A DNA stretch of 64,000 bases from Promicromonospora thailandica (GTDB taxonomy: Bacteria > Actinomycetota > Actinomycetes > Actinomycetales > Cellulomonadaceae). The DNA is taken from contig NZ_JAMTCS010000009.1 of the NCBI RefSeq assembly GCF_024171955.1, forward strand, positions 62,001-126,000, written 5' to 3'. Both the position numbers and the translations under genes were made by a program. Positions within the stretch are counted from its first letter, which is position 1, and every line of letters starts with the position of its first letter. The notes under the pieces are model-generated. The model searched no databases and was not told where the DNA came from. It worked only from the letters and a program-made list of their open reading frames with translations. Shown one piece after another: positions 1 through 8,303 of the stretch.

Positions 1-614
1 GCGAACGCGAAGAACAGCACGGTGGCCGCGACGCCGACGCCCGACCACCCGTGCGGGGCGAACGGCGTGAACGACTCGGGGCGCACGTCGCCGAGCGAGA
101 CCGCGACGGTCACGACCAGGAGTGTCACCAGGACGCCGGCGGTCAGCACCTGGACGCGCCCGGTCGCGTGGAGGCCGACAGCGTTCAGGGCGAACGACGC
201 CGCGAGCAGCCCGAGGCCGACCCCCGTGGCGAACCCGGGACCAGCACCCAGGGCGGCGGCGACGTAGTGGCCGCCCATCAGCCCGGCCGCCGTGACGCCG
301 AGCGGCACGGCCGCCAGGAACCACCAGCTCGCCGCCGCGGCGATCCGTCCGTCGAAGGCGAGCGCCGCGAAGTGCGCCACGCCTCCACCGTCGGGATAGG
401 TGCCGCCGAGCGCCGCGAAGGTCGCCGCGACGGGCACGCCGGCGAGGAGGAGCAGGGCCCACGCCAGCAGCGACGCGGGCCCGGCGGCGTCGGCGGCCAG
501 CGTGGGCAGAGTCAGTGCTCCTGGCCCGAGGACGGCGCCGAGCAGCATGACCGATCCCGTCACGACGCCGAGCCCTCGGCGACCCTGCGGGCCCGGGCGA
601 GCGTTCTCTTCCAT
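1..614 (-). CDS. APC-family amino acid exporter, YjeH-like (3' end cut by window edge)
   Basis: This is an inner-membrane amino-acid transporter of the APC superfamily. The first 204 residues read as alternating hydrophobic helices, with GAVLGPGALTLP near residues 22-33 (the APC helix-1 break) and YPDGGGVAHF near 69-78. The latter closely resembles YPSAGGVAHF of E. coli YjeH, a methionine/branched-chain amino acid exporter. The remainder lies beyond the left edge. The ATG at 614 is preceded by AGAGGA. A divergent Lrp/AsnC regulator starts 109 bp away, a common arrangement for amino-acid exporters under feed-forward control. Substrate is inferred from homology only. Confidence 0.8.
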   Translation of the reverse strand, partial: MEENARPGPQGRRGLGVVTGSVMLLGAVLGPGALTLPTLAADAAGPASLLAWALLLLAGVPVAATFAALGGTYPDGGGVAHFAALAFDGRIAAAASWWFLAAVPLGVTAAGLMGGHYVAAALGAGPGFATGVGLGLLAASFALNAVGLHATGRVQVLTAGVLVTLLVVTVAVSLGDVRPESFTPFAPHGWSGVGVAATVLFFAF

Positions 615-710
615 GTACCGTCCTCTGTCGAATGGCCAAGCGATCGGCCTCAACGTAGGCAGAAGAACGGTGTGGCGGGACCTGTGCCGAACACTGTTCG
701 CCATCGTCGC

Positions 711-716
711 TAGGAT
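711..716 (+). promoter_or_regulatory. -10 box TAGGAT of the Lrp-type gene, leaderless
   Basis: TAGGAT ends 7 nt before the ATG at 724, so the transcript probably begins at or next to the start codon. Confidence 0.55.
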
Positions 717-723
717 CCCGATC

Positions 724-1185
724 ATGGACGAACTTGATTCGGCGATCGTGCAGGCGCTCCAGCGCGATGCGCGGCAGACCAACCGGGACCTCGCCCGCCA
801 GCTCGGCATCGCACCGTCCACCTGCCTGGAACGCGTGCGGCTCCTGCGGGCCCGCGGCGTCATCCGCGGGTACCACGCCGAGATCGACCCGGCGGCGCTG
901 AACCGCAAGGTCGAGGCGTTCGTCTCCATCCGGCTGCGCCCGCTCAACCGCGACGTGATCGACAGGTTCAAGGCCGCGCTGATCGAGCTGCCCGAGGTCA
1001 TCGCCGTCTACGTGCTGGCCGGTGACGAGGACCTGCTCGCCCACGTGACCGCCCGGGACCTCGACCACCTGCACGCGTTCCTCATCGACCGGCTCAGCCG
1101 GCCCCGGGAGGTGGTCACCTTCCGGAGCCAGATCGTCTTCCAGAGCGCGCAGAAGCGGGTGCGCGAGCGTCTGCCCGGGGAATGA
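724..1185 (+). CDS. Lrp/AsnC-family transcriptional regulator
   Basis: The 153-residue product has the usual length for a single Lrp/AsnC protein. Residues 1-50 form the winged helix-turn-helix (MDELDSAIVQALQRDAR, then IAPSTCLERVRLLRARGVI). Residues 65-150 form the RAM ligand-binding/oligomerisation domain, with the typical VYVLAGDEDLLAHV segment. Start chosen at 724 because this ATG opens the family's N-terminus and sits 7 nt after TAGGAT; in-frame upstream codons give no recognisable sequence. It is divergent from the YjeH-like exporter at 1-614, which it probably regulates in response to an amino acid (inference). Confidence 0.9.
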   Translation: MDELDSAIVQALQRDARQTNRDLARQLGIAPSTCLERVRLLRARGVIRGYHAEIDPAALNRKVEAFVSIRLRPLNRDVIDRFKAALIELPEVIAVYVLAGDEDLLAHVTARDLDHLHAFLIDRLSRPREVVTFRSQIVFQSAQKRVRERLPGE

Positions 1186-1197
1186 ACCGGGCGGGGG

Positions 1198-3972
1198 TCA
1201 CACGCCGTCGACCACGGCCCGGAGCTGCGCTCGCGCGGTGACTCCCAGGCGAGGGAAGGTCCGGTACAGGTGCGAGCCCACGGTGCGGGGGGAGATGAAG
1301 AGCCGCTCCCCGATCTCGCGGTTGGTGAGACCGCGGGCGGCGAGCCGGACGATCTCCTGCTGCTGGGGCGAGAGGTCGGCGAGCGCCTCGCTCGTCGCCG
1401 TGCCGACGTCGACGCCGGCGGCCCGTGACTCGGCCAGCGCCCGCTCGAGCCACGGCTCGGCGCCGAGGCGCCGGAAGGTCTCCAGCGCCTCGGCCAGCGG
1501 TGCCCGCGCCTCCGCCACGCGTCGCCGACGGCGGAGCCACTCGGCGAGGTCGAGCAGGGCCTGTGCGCGTTCGAACGGCCAGTGCTCGGTGACCGGTTCG
1601 GCCAGGGCGGCCCGGAGGTGCGGCTCGGCGCTCGCGGGTTCCGCCAGCAGCCCGCGAGCCCGGTGCAGGAGGGCGCGGAGCCGGGCCGAGGCGTCGTCGC
1701 CCAGCCGCCGCGCCGCGCTCTCGACGATCCCGGCGGCCTCCTGGCGGCTGCCGATACGCACCGCAGCGGCCGCGAAGTCGGCGAGGGCGGCGTAGGAGGC
1801 GTGGTAGTGCAAGGGGTCTCCGTGGGCGGTGAAGACGGTGCGCAGGTGGCGGTAGGCGGTCTCGTGATCGCCTTCCGCGGACGCGGCGGCGGCGAGCGCG
1901 CGCCGGGCGTAGACGGACACCGAACGGCTCTCGAGGGGATCGACGAGGGCGACGGCCCGCGCGGCCCGGGCCCGGGCGGCGCGGACGTCGCCGCGGAGTG
2001 CGAGCACCATGGCGTCCACGGCGGTGGCGCACGCCGCGGCGTGGTCGAGCCCGGCCGCGGTGCCCGAGGCGACGATGCGCGCGCTGACCTCGCGGGCCCG
2101 GTCCCAGCGGCCCCGCTCCAGGTAGGCCCAGGCCGCGGCGCCGCCCAGGCCGTTCGGCAGCGCGTCGCGGGCGGGCACGACGTCGAAGGCCAGGTCGAAC
2201 GCGTCGACCGCCTCCGGGGTCTGGTCCAGGAGCCACGCCGCGATGCCGAGGTACGTCAGCTGCTCCGGCCGGTCCCGGTCGCCGGCGGTCGGCTGCGCGC
2301 GCAGCGTGCGCAGGTCGGCGCGCCCGGCGTGCACCGGGTCGCAGACGATCCGCACCCAGGCACGCAGGCCCTCCTGCCCGGCGTGCTCGGGGATGCGCCG
2401 CAGCAGGTCGTGGATCGCGTGCAGCTCGGCCTCCCGCCCCGAGTAGAACCGGGCGACGGCGGCGTCCGCGAGGATGCGCAGCGCGCTCTCGGGCCGTGTC
2501 GTGGCGAACCGGGCGGCGAACTGGGTCAGCCGGGTGAACGCCGTGGTGTGCCGGGCGGTCAGCACGGTCAGCCGGCCCACGTGGACGGCCGCGGCGGCCG
2601 TGAGCGAGGCGTCGCCGGTCCGGGTGCGCACCGCGTGCGCCAGCTGCTCAACCCAGGCGAGGTCGCCGGTCGGCACGGCGCTCCGGGCGGCCTCGACGAG
2701 CAGCCGGCCGGCGTGCTCGGCGTGCGGTGTGAGCTCCGCCGCGCGGTGCAGCGCCTTCGCCGCGGCGGCGTGGCCGCCGCGCTGTCGTGCCTGCTCCGCG
2801 GTGCGCTCCAGCAGCTCGGCGGTCGCGGCGTCCTGTCCGGTGCGGGCCGCGGCGAGGTGCCAGGCGCGCCGGTCCGGCTCGTCGTGCAGCAGCTCCGCGA
2901 CCGCCTCGTGGGCCGCGCGGCGGTCGTCCGGAGCGGCCGTCTGGTAGATCGCAGCGCGGACGAGCGGGTGACGGAACCGCACGCGTCCGCCCGTGCGCAC
3001 GACGAGCCCTGCCCGTTCCGCGGGCTCCCAGACGTCGTGCGGCGCGCGTGCCGGCACGGGCGCGATCGCGGCGTCGACCGGGTCCGTCGCCGCGAGGCAC
3101 AGCAGTGCCTGCCGGGTGGCGTGCGGCAGCCCGTGTGCCCAGCCGCCGAACGTACGTGCCACCTGGTCGCCGACCGGGAGCGGACCGGCCGCGGTGCGGT
3201 GCCCCGCCGGGTCCTGGGCGGCAGCCCGGGACAGCTCGACGAGCGCGAGCGGACTGCCCGCCGCCTGCTCGAGGACGTCGGCGGCGAGGCGCGCCGCGGC
3301 CCGGACCGGCAGGCCCTCGAGCAGGTGGGCCGCCTCGGCGTCGTCGAGGGGCGCGAGGACCGTGACGGGCACGTCGCGCTCGAAGCCCCCGACCGTGTGG
3401 CCGGTCTCGGCGGCAAGCAGCAGCGTGACGTGCTCACCGCGCAGCCGCCGGGCGGCGAAGGCGAGGGCGTCCAGCGAGGACCGATCGCAGCGGTGCGCGT
3501 CGTCCAGGAGCACCAGGACCGGCTGCCGGGCAGCCAGGTCGGACAGCAGGCCGAGCACCGCGTCACCCGTGGCCATGACGTCCGGGCCCGCCGCGTCGGT
3601 GCCCGGTCCGGTACCCATCGCCGAGCGCAGCGCCGGCCGTTGGCGCTCGGGGAGCGTGTCGATCCGGTCCGTCACGGGCCGGAGCAGCTGGTGCAGCGTG
3701 GCGAACGCGAGCCCCCGCTCGGCCTCGCTTCCCCGGGCGCGCAGCACCAGGGACCCGCGGGCGTCGGCGTCGCGCGCCAGGGCGTCCAGCAGGGTGGACC
3801 GGCCGATCCCGGCGTCGCCCACGAGCAGCTGGACGGTGCCCGCGCGGCCGGGGTCGTCGATCGCCTGCAGCAGCCGGGCCACGCCGTCCGCCCTGACCGA
3901 CGGCGCGCTCCGCGAGCTCCTGAGCCGCGCGAGGTCCCAGGCCTGGTCCCGGCGGTCGTCCTGCGGCTCCAT
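1198..3972 (-). CDS. LuxR-family regulator of the large ATP-binding (LAL/MalT-like) type
   Basis: The 924-residue protein has an N-terminal AAA/NTPase module, a long helical TPR-like middle and a C-terminal LuxR helix-turn-helix (about residues 860-920: LSPQQQEIVRLAARGLTNREIG and following). The Walker B region reads VLVLLDDAHRCD. The P-loop reads GDAGIGRST at residues 52-60, with Arg58 where Lys is normally invariant, so nucleotide binding may be weak or altered. It is divergent from a metallo-hydrolase/carboxylesterase pair (155 bp between starts), the likely target of this regulator (inference from position). The downstream Lrp gene is convergent. Confidence 0.88.
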   Translation of the reverse strand: MEPQDDRRDQAWDLARLRSSRSAPSVRADGVARLLQAIDDPGRAGTVQLLVGDAGIGRSTLLDALARDADARGSLVLRARGSEAERGLAFATLHQLLRPVTDRIDTLPERQRPALRSAMGTGPGTDAAGPDVMATGDAVLGLLSDLAARQPVLVLLDDAHRCDRSSLDALAFAARRLRGEHVTLLLAAETGHTVGGFERDVPVTVLAPLDDAEAAHLLEGLPVRAAARLAADVLEQAAGSPLALVELSRAAAQDPAGHRTAAGPLPVGDQVARTFGGWAHGLPHATRQALLCLAATDPVDAAIAPVPARAPHDVWEPAERAGLVVRTGGRVRFRHPLVRAAIYQTAAPDDRRAAHEAVAELLHDEPDRRAWHLAAARTGQDAATAELLERTAEQARQRGGHAAAAKALHRAAELTPHAEHAGRLLVEAARSAVPTGDLAWVEQLAHAVRTRTGDASLTAAAAVHVGRLTVLTARHTTAFTRLTQFAARFATTRPESALRILADAAVARFYSGREAELHAIHDLLRRIPEHAGQEGLRAWVRIVCDPVHAGRADLRTLRAQPTAGDRDRPEQLTYLGIAAWLLDQTPEAVDAFDLAFDVVPARDALPNGLGGAAAWAYLERGRWDRAREVSARIVASGTAAGLDHAAACATAVDAMVLALRGDVRAARARAARAVALVDPLESRSVSVYARRALAAAASAEGDHETAYRHLRTVFTAHGDPLHYHASYAALADFAAAAVRIGSRQEAAGIVESAARRLGDDASARLRALLHRARGLLAEPASAEPHLRAALAEPVTEHWPFERAQALLDLAEWLRRRRRVAEARAPLAEALETFRRLGAEPWLERALAESRAAGVDVGTATSEALADLSPQQQEIVRLAARGLTNREIGERLFISPRTVGSHLYRTFPRLGVTARAQLRAVVDGV

Positions 3973-4087
3973 GGCGCCTCCTGAGATTGCGGGGGCCGCC
4001 CGCCATCCTACGAGCCGGGGGACAGCGGCGCGGGCCGGCCAGCAGGTGCAGTCGACTGACGGATACCGGCCTGGCGGGCCCGCTTCC

Positions 4088-4093
4088 TAGGGT
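4088..4093 (+). promoter_or_regulatory. candidate -10 box TAGGGT for the metallo-hydrolase gene
   Basis: TAGGGT sits in the spacer between the divergent LAL regulator and the hydrolase ATG at 4128, which would leave a leader of roughly 30 nt. No convincing -35 box was seen. Confidence 0.35.
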
Positions 4094-4127
4094 CGCGGAG
4101 CAGACCTCCGCAGAGACAAGGGCACAC

Positions 4128-5042
4128 ATGACGCAGATCACCCTCGGCGACGTCACCGTCACCCGGGTCCGGGAGTACTTCGGCTCCGTCGAGATGACTC
4201 CCCGGACGTTCTTCCCGGACAGCTCCACGGAGGTGTGGGACCAGACGCCGTGGCTGGCGCCCCACTTCGTGGACCCCACGACCGACGTCGTGAACTCGGC
4301 GGTCCAGACCTGGCTGCTGCGCAGCGAGGGCCGGACGATCCTCGTCGACACCGGCGTCGGGAACCACAAGGAACGGCCGTATTCCCCGGTGTGGAGCCAC
4401 CTGGAGACCGACTTCCTGCAGAACCTCGCGCGCGCCGGCGTGCAGCCCGAGGACGTCGACCTCGTGATCAACACGCACCTCCACGTCGACCACGTCGGCT
4501 GGAACACCTACCTCGACGGCCGCACCTGGGTCCCCACCTTCCCGAACGCCACCTATCTGATGCCGAAGGCCGACTTCGACTTCTGGAACCCGGCCAACGG
4601 CCACCAGCCCGTTCTCGGGCGCGGCAACCAGAACGTCTTCGAGGACAGCGTCGCCCCGGTGCACCAGGCCGGCCAGGTGCTGCTCTGGGAGCACGGCCAC
4701 CAGGTCGACGCGCACCTGCGGCTCGACGCGGCCCCGGGGCACACGCCCGGATCGTCCACGCTCACGCTGACCTCCGGCACCGATCGCGCCGTCTTCGTCG
4801 GCGACATGCTGCACAGCCCCGTGCAGTTCCTCGAACCCGACGCCAACAGCTGCTTCTGCGAGGACCCGGCGCTCGCCCGGGCCACCCGGCGCTCGGTGCT
4901 CGGCTGGGCGGCCGACAACAACGCGCTCGTCCTGCCGGCCCACCTCGGTGGCCACGGTGCGGCCGAGCTCTCCCGCGACGGCAGCGCCTTCGCGGTGAAG
5001 AGCTGGGCGCCGTTCTCCCCGTACCTCACCGAGCAGTCGTGA
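4128..5042 (+). CDS. MBL-fold metallo-hydrolase
   Basis: A 304-residue metallo-beta-lactamase-fold hydrolase. The zinc motif HxHxDH is at residues 117-122 (THLHVDHVGWN), and later ligands fit APGHTPGS and the FVGDML segment. The layout (strand LVDTGVGNHKE before the first motif) matches the family that includes quorum-quenching lactonases and methyl-parathion-hydrolase-like enzymes; the substrate cannot be read from sequence. The ATG at 4128 was chosen because the family N-terminus (MTQITLGDVTVTRV) begins there. It is followed after 65 bp by a carboxylesterase on the same strand, so the two hydrolases probably form an operon opposite the LAL regulator. Confidence 0.85.
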   Translation: MTQITLGDVTVTRVREYFGSVEMTPRTFFPDSSTEVWDQTPWLAPHFVDPTTDVVNSAVQTWLLRSEGRTILVDTGVGNHKERPYSPVWSHLETDFLQNLARAGVQPEDVDLVINTHLHVDHVGWNTYLDGRTWVPTFPNATYLMPKADFDFWNPANGHQPVLGRGNQNVFEDSVAPVHQAGQVLLWEHGHQVDAHLRLDAAPGHTPGSSTLTLTSGTDRAVFVGDMLHSPVQFLEPDANSCFCEDPALARATRRSVLGWAADNNALVLPAHLGGHGAAELSRDGSAFAVKSWAPFSPYLTEQS

Positions 5043-5070
5043 CCCCGGCGAACCCGACCCCGGCGAACCC
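5041..5070 (+). repeat. two tandem 15-bp repeats between hydrolase genes
   Basis: GACCCCGGCGAACCC occurs twice back to back, beginning within the stop codon of the metallo-hydrolase gene, followed by a partial third copy. Probably replication slippage in the operon spacer. Confidence 0.7.
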
Positions 5071-5107
5071 GACCCCGACCTACCAGCACCCCGTGAAGAG
5101 GCCACAG

Positions 5108-6625
5108 ATGAGCAGCGCCACCGACGTCGTCGTCACCACGGACCGGGGAGCCGTTCGCGGCACCCGCGGCCACACCGCGGCCGTGTTCCTCGGCGTCCCG
5201 TACGCCGCCGCACCCCGCGGCGGGGGGCGGTTCGAGCCGCCGCAGGAGCACGCGCCGTGGGACGGCGTCCGCGACGCCACCCGGCCCGGCCCCACCGCGC
5301 CCCAGGCCGAGCGTCGCCTCGGCAGCATCGACATGTCGCCCTACTTCGGCACCGGCTGGAGCAAGGGCGACGACTACCTGACCGTCGACGTCTGGGCGCC
5401 GCCAGGCTTGACCGGCGACCTCCCGGTCATGGTCTTCGTCCACGGGGGCGGCTTCGTCGCCGGGTCGACGCGCGCCGCCCTCTACGACGGCTCCGCGTTC
5501 GCCCGAGACGGCGTCGTGCTGGTGAGCGTCACCTACCGGCTGGGTATCGCCGGGTTTCTCGACGTCCCGGGGGCCCCCGCCAACCGCGGCCTGCTCGACG
5601 TCGTCGCGGCGCTGGGGTGGGTGCGGCGCAACATCGCGGCATTCGGGGGCGACCCGGGCAACGTCACCCTGTTCGGCCAGTCGGCCGGGGCGACGATCGT
5701 CGGTGGCATCCTCGCGCACCGCGCGGCGGCGGGACTCTTCCGCCGGGCGATCGTCCAGAGCGGCAGCGGGCTCGGCGCGTTCACCCCCGAGCAGGCGGCC
5801 CGGGTCACCGACGCGGCGGTGCGGCACCTCGGGATCGAACCTCGGGTGGACCAGCTCGCGCAGGTCTCGGACGAGCGGCTCGTCGAGGCCGCGTCCCGCC
5901 TGGGCGGCATCGACCTGCGGACCGGGACCCACCACGACCCGCTGATCGGGCTGAGCCCGTTCAGCCTGGTCCTCGACGAGCAGCCCGCCGTGTCGGTCGC
6001 CGCGGGAGTGGCCGCCGACGTCGACCTGCTCGTCGGGACCACCACGGAGGAGGGCAACCTCTACCTGGTCCCGGTGGGCACGTTCGCGACCTCCGAGGCG
6101 GCGGACGTCGCACGCGCCGCGGCCGCGTCCCACCCCGACCCGCTCCGGCTCGTCGAGACCTACCGTGCGTCCAGGCCGCGGGCGACCGAGGGCGAGCTGC
6201 GGTCCGCGATCATGGGCGACGCGTTGTTCGGCGCCGGTACCTGGGCGCTCGCGGAGGCCCACGCCGGCCACGGGCCGTCGGCCACGTTCGCCTACGAGTT
6301 CGCGTGGCGCTCCGGGGCGCTCGACGGACAGCTCGGCGCCGCGCACACGGTCGAGCTCCCCTTCGTCTTCGACACGGCGGACCTGCCGCAGCTGACCGGT
6401 GCGCTCGCGCTGCTCGGGTCCCGGGGCGCGCCCGACGGGCTCGCGGCGCGCGTGCACCAGGCATGGGTGCGGTTCGCCCGCACCGGCGACCCGGGGTGGG
6501 CCCGGTACGACGACCGGCGCCGGGCCACCCTGCGCATCGACACGGAGTGGGCCGAGGTGGAGGACCCGCGCGCCGCGGAGCGGCGGGCCTGGTCCGCCGA
6601 CCTCCTCAGCCCAGCCGGGCCGTGA
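5108..6625 (+). CDS. Carboxylesterase/lipase family alpha/beta hydrolase (type B carboxylesterase)
   Basis: A 505-residue type B carboxylesterase. The oxyanion-hole motif HGGGF is at residues 112-116 and the nucleophile elbow GQSAG places the catalytic Ser at 192. The acid is probably the Glu in TTTEEGNLY and the His that in AHTVELPFVF. Length is normal and no signal peptide is visible, so it is probably cytosolic. The ATG at 5108 follows GAAGAGG. It hydrolyses carboxylic esters in general; the natural substrate is unknown. It shares an operon with the preceding metallo-hydrolase and converges on a TetR gene, overlapping its stop region by about 20 bp. Confidence 0.88.
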   Translation: MSSATDVVVTTDRGAVRGTRGHTAAVFLGVPYAAAPRGGGRFEPPQEHAPWDGVRDATRPGPTAPQAERRLGSIDMSPYFGTGWSKGDDYLTVDVWAPPGLTGDLPVMVFVHGGGFVAGSTRAALYDGSAFARDGVVLVSVTYRLGIAGFLDVPGAPANRGLLDVVAALGWVRRNIAAFGGDPGNVTLFGQSAGATIVGGILAHRAAAGLFRRAIVQSGSGLGAFTPEQAARVTDAAVRHLGIEPRVDQLAQVSDERLVEAASRLGGIDLRTGTHHDPLIGLSPFSLVLDEQPAVSVAAGVAADVDLLVGTTTEEGNLYLVPVGTFATSEAADVARAAAASHPDPLRLVETYRASRPRATEGELRSAIMGDALFGAGTWALAEAHAGHGPSATFAYEFAWRSGALDGQLGAAHTVELPFVFDTADLPQLTGALALLGSRGAPDGLAARVHQAWVRFARTGDPGWARYDDRRRATLRIDTEWAEVEDPRAAERRAWSADLLSPAGP

Positions 6626-7241
6626 GCCCGTCCAGCAGGATCCCGAGGTGCCGCTCGAACCGCGCGTCGCCGTGGTCGCGCAGGTGGCCCGCCTCCGTGA
6701 CCAGCGGCACGTCCGGGCCGAGCCAGGCGTCCCGTTCGGTGACGGAGTAGCGCCCGGGATCGGTCTCGGCCGACTGCCGGTGCTCCTGCTCCTCGATGAC
6801 GAAGCCGACCACGAAGGCGACGACCAGGTCCGTGGCGTCGTCGGCCTCGGTGAGCGTCAGGCCCTGCTCGGTCCAGCGCGCGAACCACGGTTCGCGCGCC
6901 CGGACCACCTCGGGATCGGTGACGCGGGTGCCGCTGAACATGCGGGCGCCGTCCCGGTGGAGCAGGAACTCCGCGCGCAGGATGCGGGCGTGCGCGGCGA
7001 GGTCGTCACGCCAGCCGGCCCCGGGCGCGGTCTGCGCCAGGGCGGTGCTGACCCGCCGCATCACGGTGGTGCTCATCTCGTCGAGCAGCTCCTGCTTGTC
7101 GCGCAGGTGCCAGTACAGCGCAGGCGGCCGCACGTCGAGCCGGGCGGCGAGCGCACGGACCGTGATGCCGTCCATGCCCTTCTCGTCGAGCAGCTCGAGT
7201 GCGGCCGCGACGATCCGTTCGCGCGTGATGCCCTTGGCCAT
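6606..7241 (-). CDS. TetR-family repressor with tetracycline-repressor-type C-terminal domain
   Basis: A 211-residue TetR regulator. The HTH occupies residues 5-50 (GITRERIVAAALELLDEKG, then VRALAARLDVRPPALYWHL); the YWHLRDKQELLD signature is the TetR class-C type. Start placed at the ATG at 7241 because TAAGGT (7254-7249, minus strand) ends 7 nt upstream, giving a leaderless message; a longer frame exists but runs through the operator. The divergent spacer contains paired TTAAC-NNN-GTTCA-type sites. It most likely represses itself and the quinone-oxidoreductase/monooxygenase operon at 7311-9503. Confidence 0.88.
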   Translation of the reverse strand: MAKGITRERIVAAALELLDEKGMDGITVRALAARLDVRPPALYWHLRDKQELLDEMSTTVMRRVSTALAQTAPGAGWRDDLAAHARILRAEFLLHRDGARMFSGTRVTDPEVVRAREPWFARWTEQGLTLTEADDATDLVVAFVVGFVIEEQEHRQSAETDPGRYSVTERDAWLGPDVPLVTEAGHLRDHGDARFERHLGILLDGLTARLG

Positions 7242-7251
7242 GGTTGACACC

Positions 7252-7300
7252 TTAACAAAGTTCAGGCAGCCTGAGCACACCACGAATTGAACTTAGTTAA
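7252..7300. promoter_or_regulatory. Paired TetR operators in the divergent promoter
   Basis: TTAACAAAGTTCA at 7252-7264 and TGAACTTAGTTAA at 7288-7300 are inverted copies of each other with one mismatch, and each is itself an imperfect palindrome. The left copy overlaps the regulator's -10 box and the right copy abuts the AAGGAG ribosome-binding site of the gene at 7311. This is a classic autoregulated divergent operator pair. Confidence 0.75.
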
Positions 7301-7310
7301 GGAGAATCCG

Positions 7311-8270
7311 ATGCGCGCTGCCGTCGTCAACACCGCCGGGGAACCGCCTGTCTGCGCCGAGTTCGCCGATCCGGTGGCCCGGCCCGGCCAGGAGCCGCTG
7401 CACCTGGTCGGGGCGGGTCTGCACCATGTCGTGCGCGGGCTGGCCGCCGGCCGCCACTACGGCAGCGACCACACCTTTCCGCTGGTGCCGGGCGTCGATG
7501 CCGTGGCCCGGACCGGCGACGGGCGGCTGGTCTACACCGGATTCGCCCGCGCGCCGTGGGGCACGATGGCCGAGCGGATGGTCACCCCGTTCGAGCTCGA
7601 GCTGCCCGCGGGTGCGGACCCGCTCGAGGTGGCGGCCGGCATGAACCCGGGCCTGTCCGGCTGGATGGTCCTCTCTGCCCGGCGCAAGGAGGTCGGCCGG
7701 CTCGGCACGGTCCTGGTGCTCGGGGCCACGGGGGCGTCCGGCACCCTGGCGGTGCGGGCGGCGCAGGCGCTCGGCGCCGAGCGGGTGGTCGCCGCCGGCC
7801 GCGACCCGGAGTCGCTGGAGCGGCTGCGCGGCCTGGGTGCGGTGCCCGTCTCGCTCGGGCACGACGAGCCCGGCGCCGTGGCGCACGCGCTCGCCGCCGC
7901 CGTCGACGACGCTCCGCCCGCCCTCGTGCTCGACTTCGTGTGGGGCCCGGTCGCCGAGGCGGCGTTCGCCGCCCTGGGCCGCGGCGGCCCGGCCGCCGAC
8001 GGGCCGGAGATCGCCTACGTGCAGATCGGTTCGCTCGCCGGCTCCGAGGCGGCGCTGCCCGCGGCCCTGCTGCGCAGCCGTCGCATCCGGATCACAGGGA
8101 GCGGCATCGGCGCGTTCTCCCGGGCGGAGCTGCTCGCGGAGGCCCCCGCAGTCCTCGCCGCCTTCGCGGACGGCACGCTCCAGATGCCGTACACCGCGTA
8201 CCCGTTGAGCCGGGTGGGGGACGCCTGGGCGCACCGGGGGAGCGCCCGCGCCGTCGTCGTCCCGGACTGA
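7311..8270 (+). CDS. Quinone oxidoreductase-like / MDR-family NADP-dependent dehydrogenase
   Basis: A 319-residue medium-chain dehydrogenase/reductase without the zinc ligands of alcohol dehydrogenase. The nucleotide-binding motif is VLVLGATGASGTLAVRAAQALGAE near residues 140-163 (GATGASG), typical of NADPH quinone-reductase relatives. The ATG at 7311 follows AAGGAG (7299-7304). It is divergent from a TetR repressor and 33 bp upstream of an FAD monooxygenase, suggesting a repressible operon that handles a quinone-like or aromatic compound (inference). Confidence 0.85.
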   Translation: MRAAVVNTAGEPPVCAEFADPVARPGQEPLHLVGAGLHHVVRGLAAGRHYGSDHTFPLVPGVDAVARTGDGRLVYTGFARAPWGTMAERMVTPFELELPAGADPLEVAAGMNPGLSGWMVLSARRKEVGRLGTVLVLGATGASGTLAVRAAQALGAERVVAAGRDPESLERLRGLGAVPVSLGHDEPGAVAHALAAAVDDAPPALVLDFVWGPVAEAAFAALGRGGPAADGPEIAYVQIGSLAGSEAALPAALLRSRRIRITGSGIGAFSRAELLAEAPAVLAAFADGTLQMPYTAYPLSRVGDAWAHRGSARAVVVPD

Positions 8271-8303
8271 ACCGACGAAGGATCCGAGGAAGAGGAGAGC
8301 GTG

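Noticed and set aside
1-713. Plus-strand frames at the left edge
   Set aside because: The opposite strand encodes a convincing APC transporter with transmembrane helices and conserved motifs.
4008-6457. Long open frames antisense to the hydrolase genes
   Set aside because: They are GC-rich shadow frames with low-complexity Arg/Gly/Pro sequence and no family match; the plus-strand genes have catalytic motifs.
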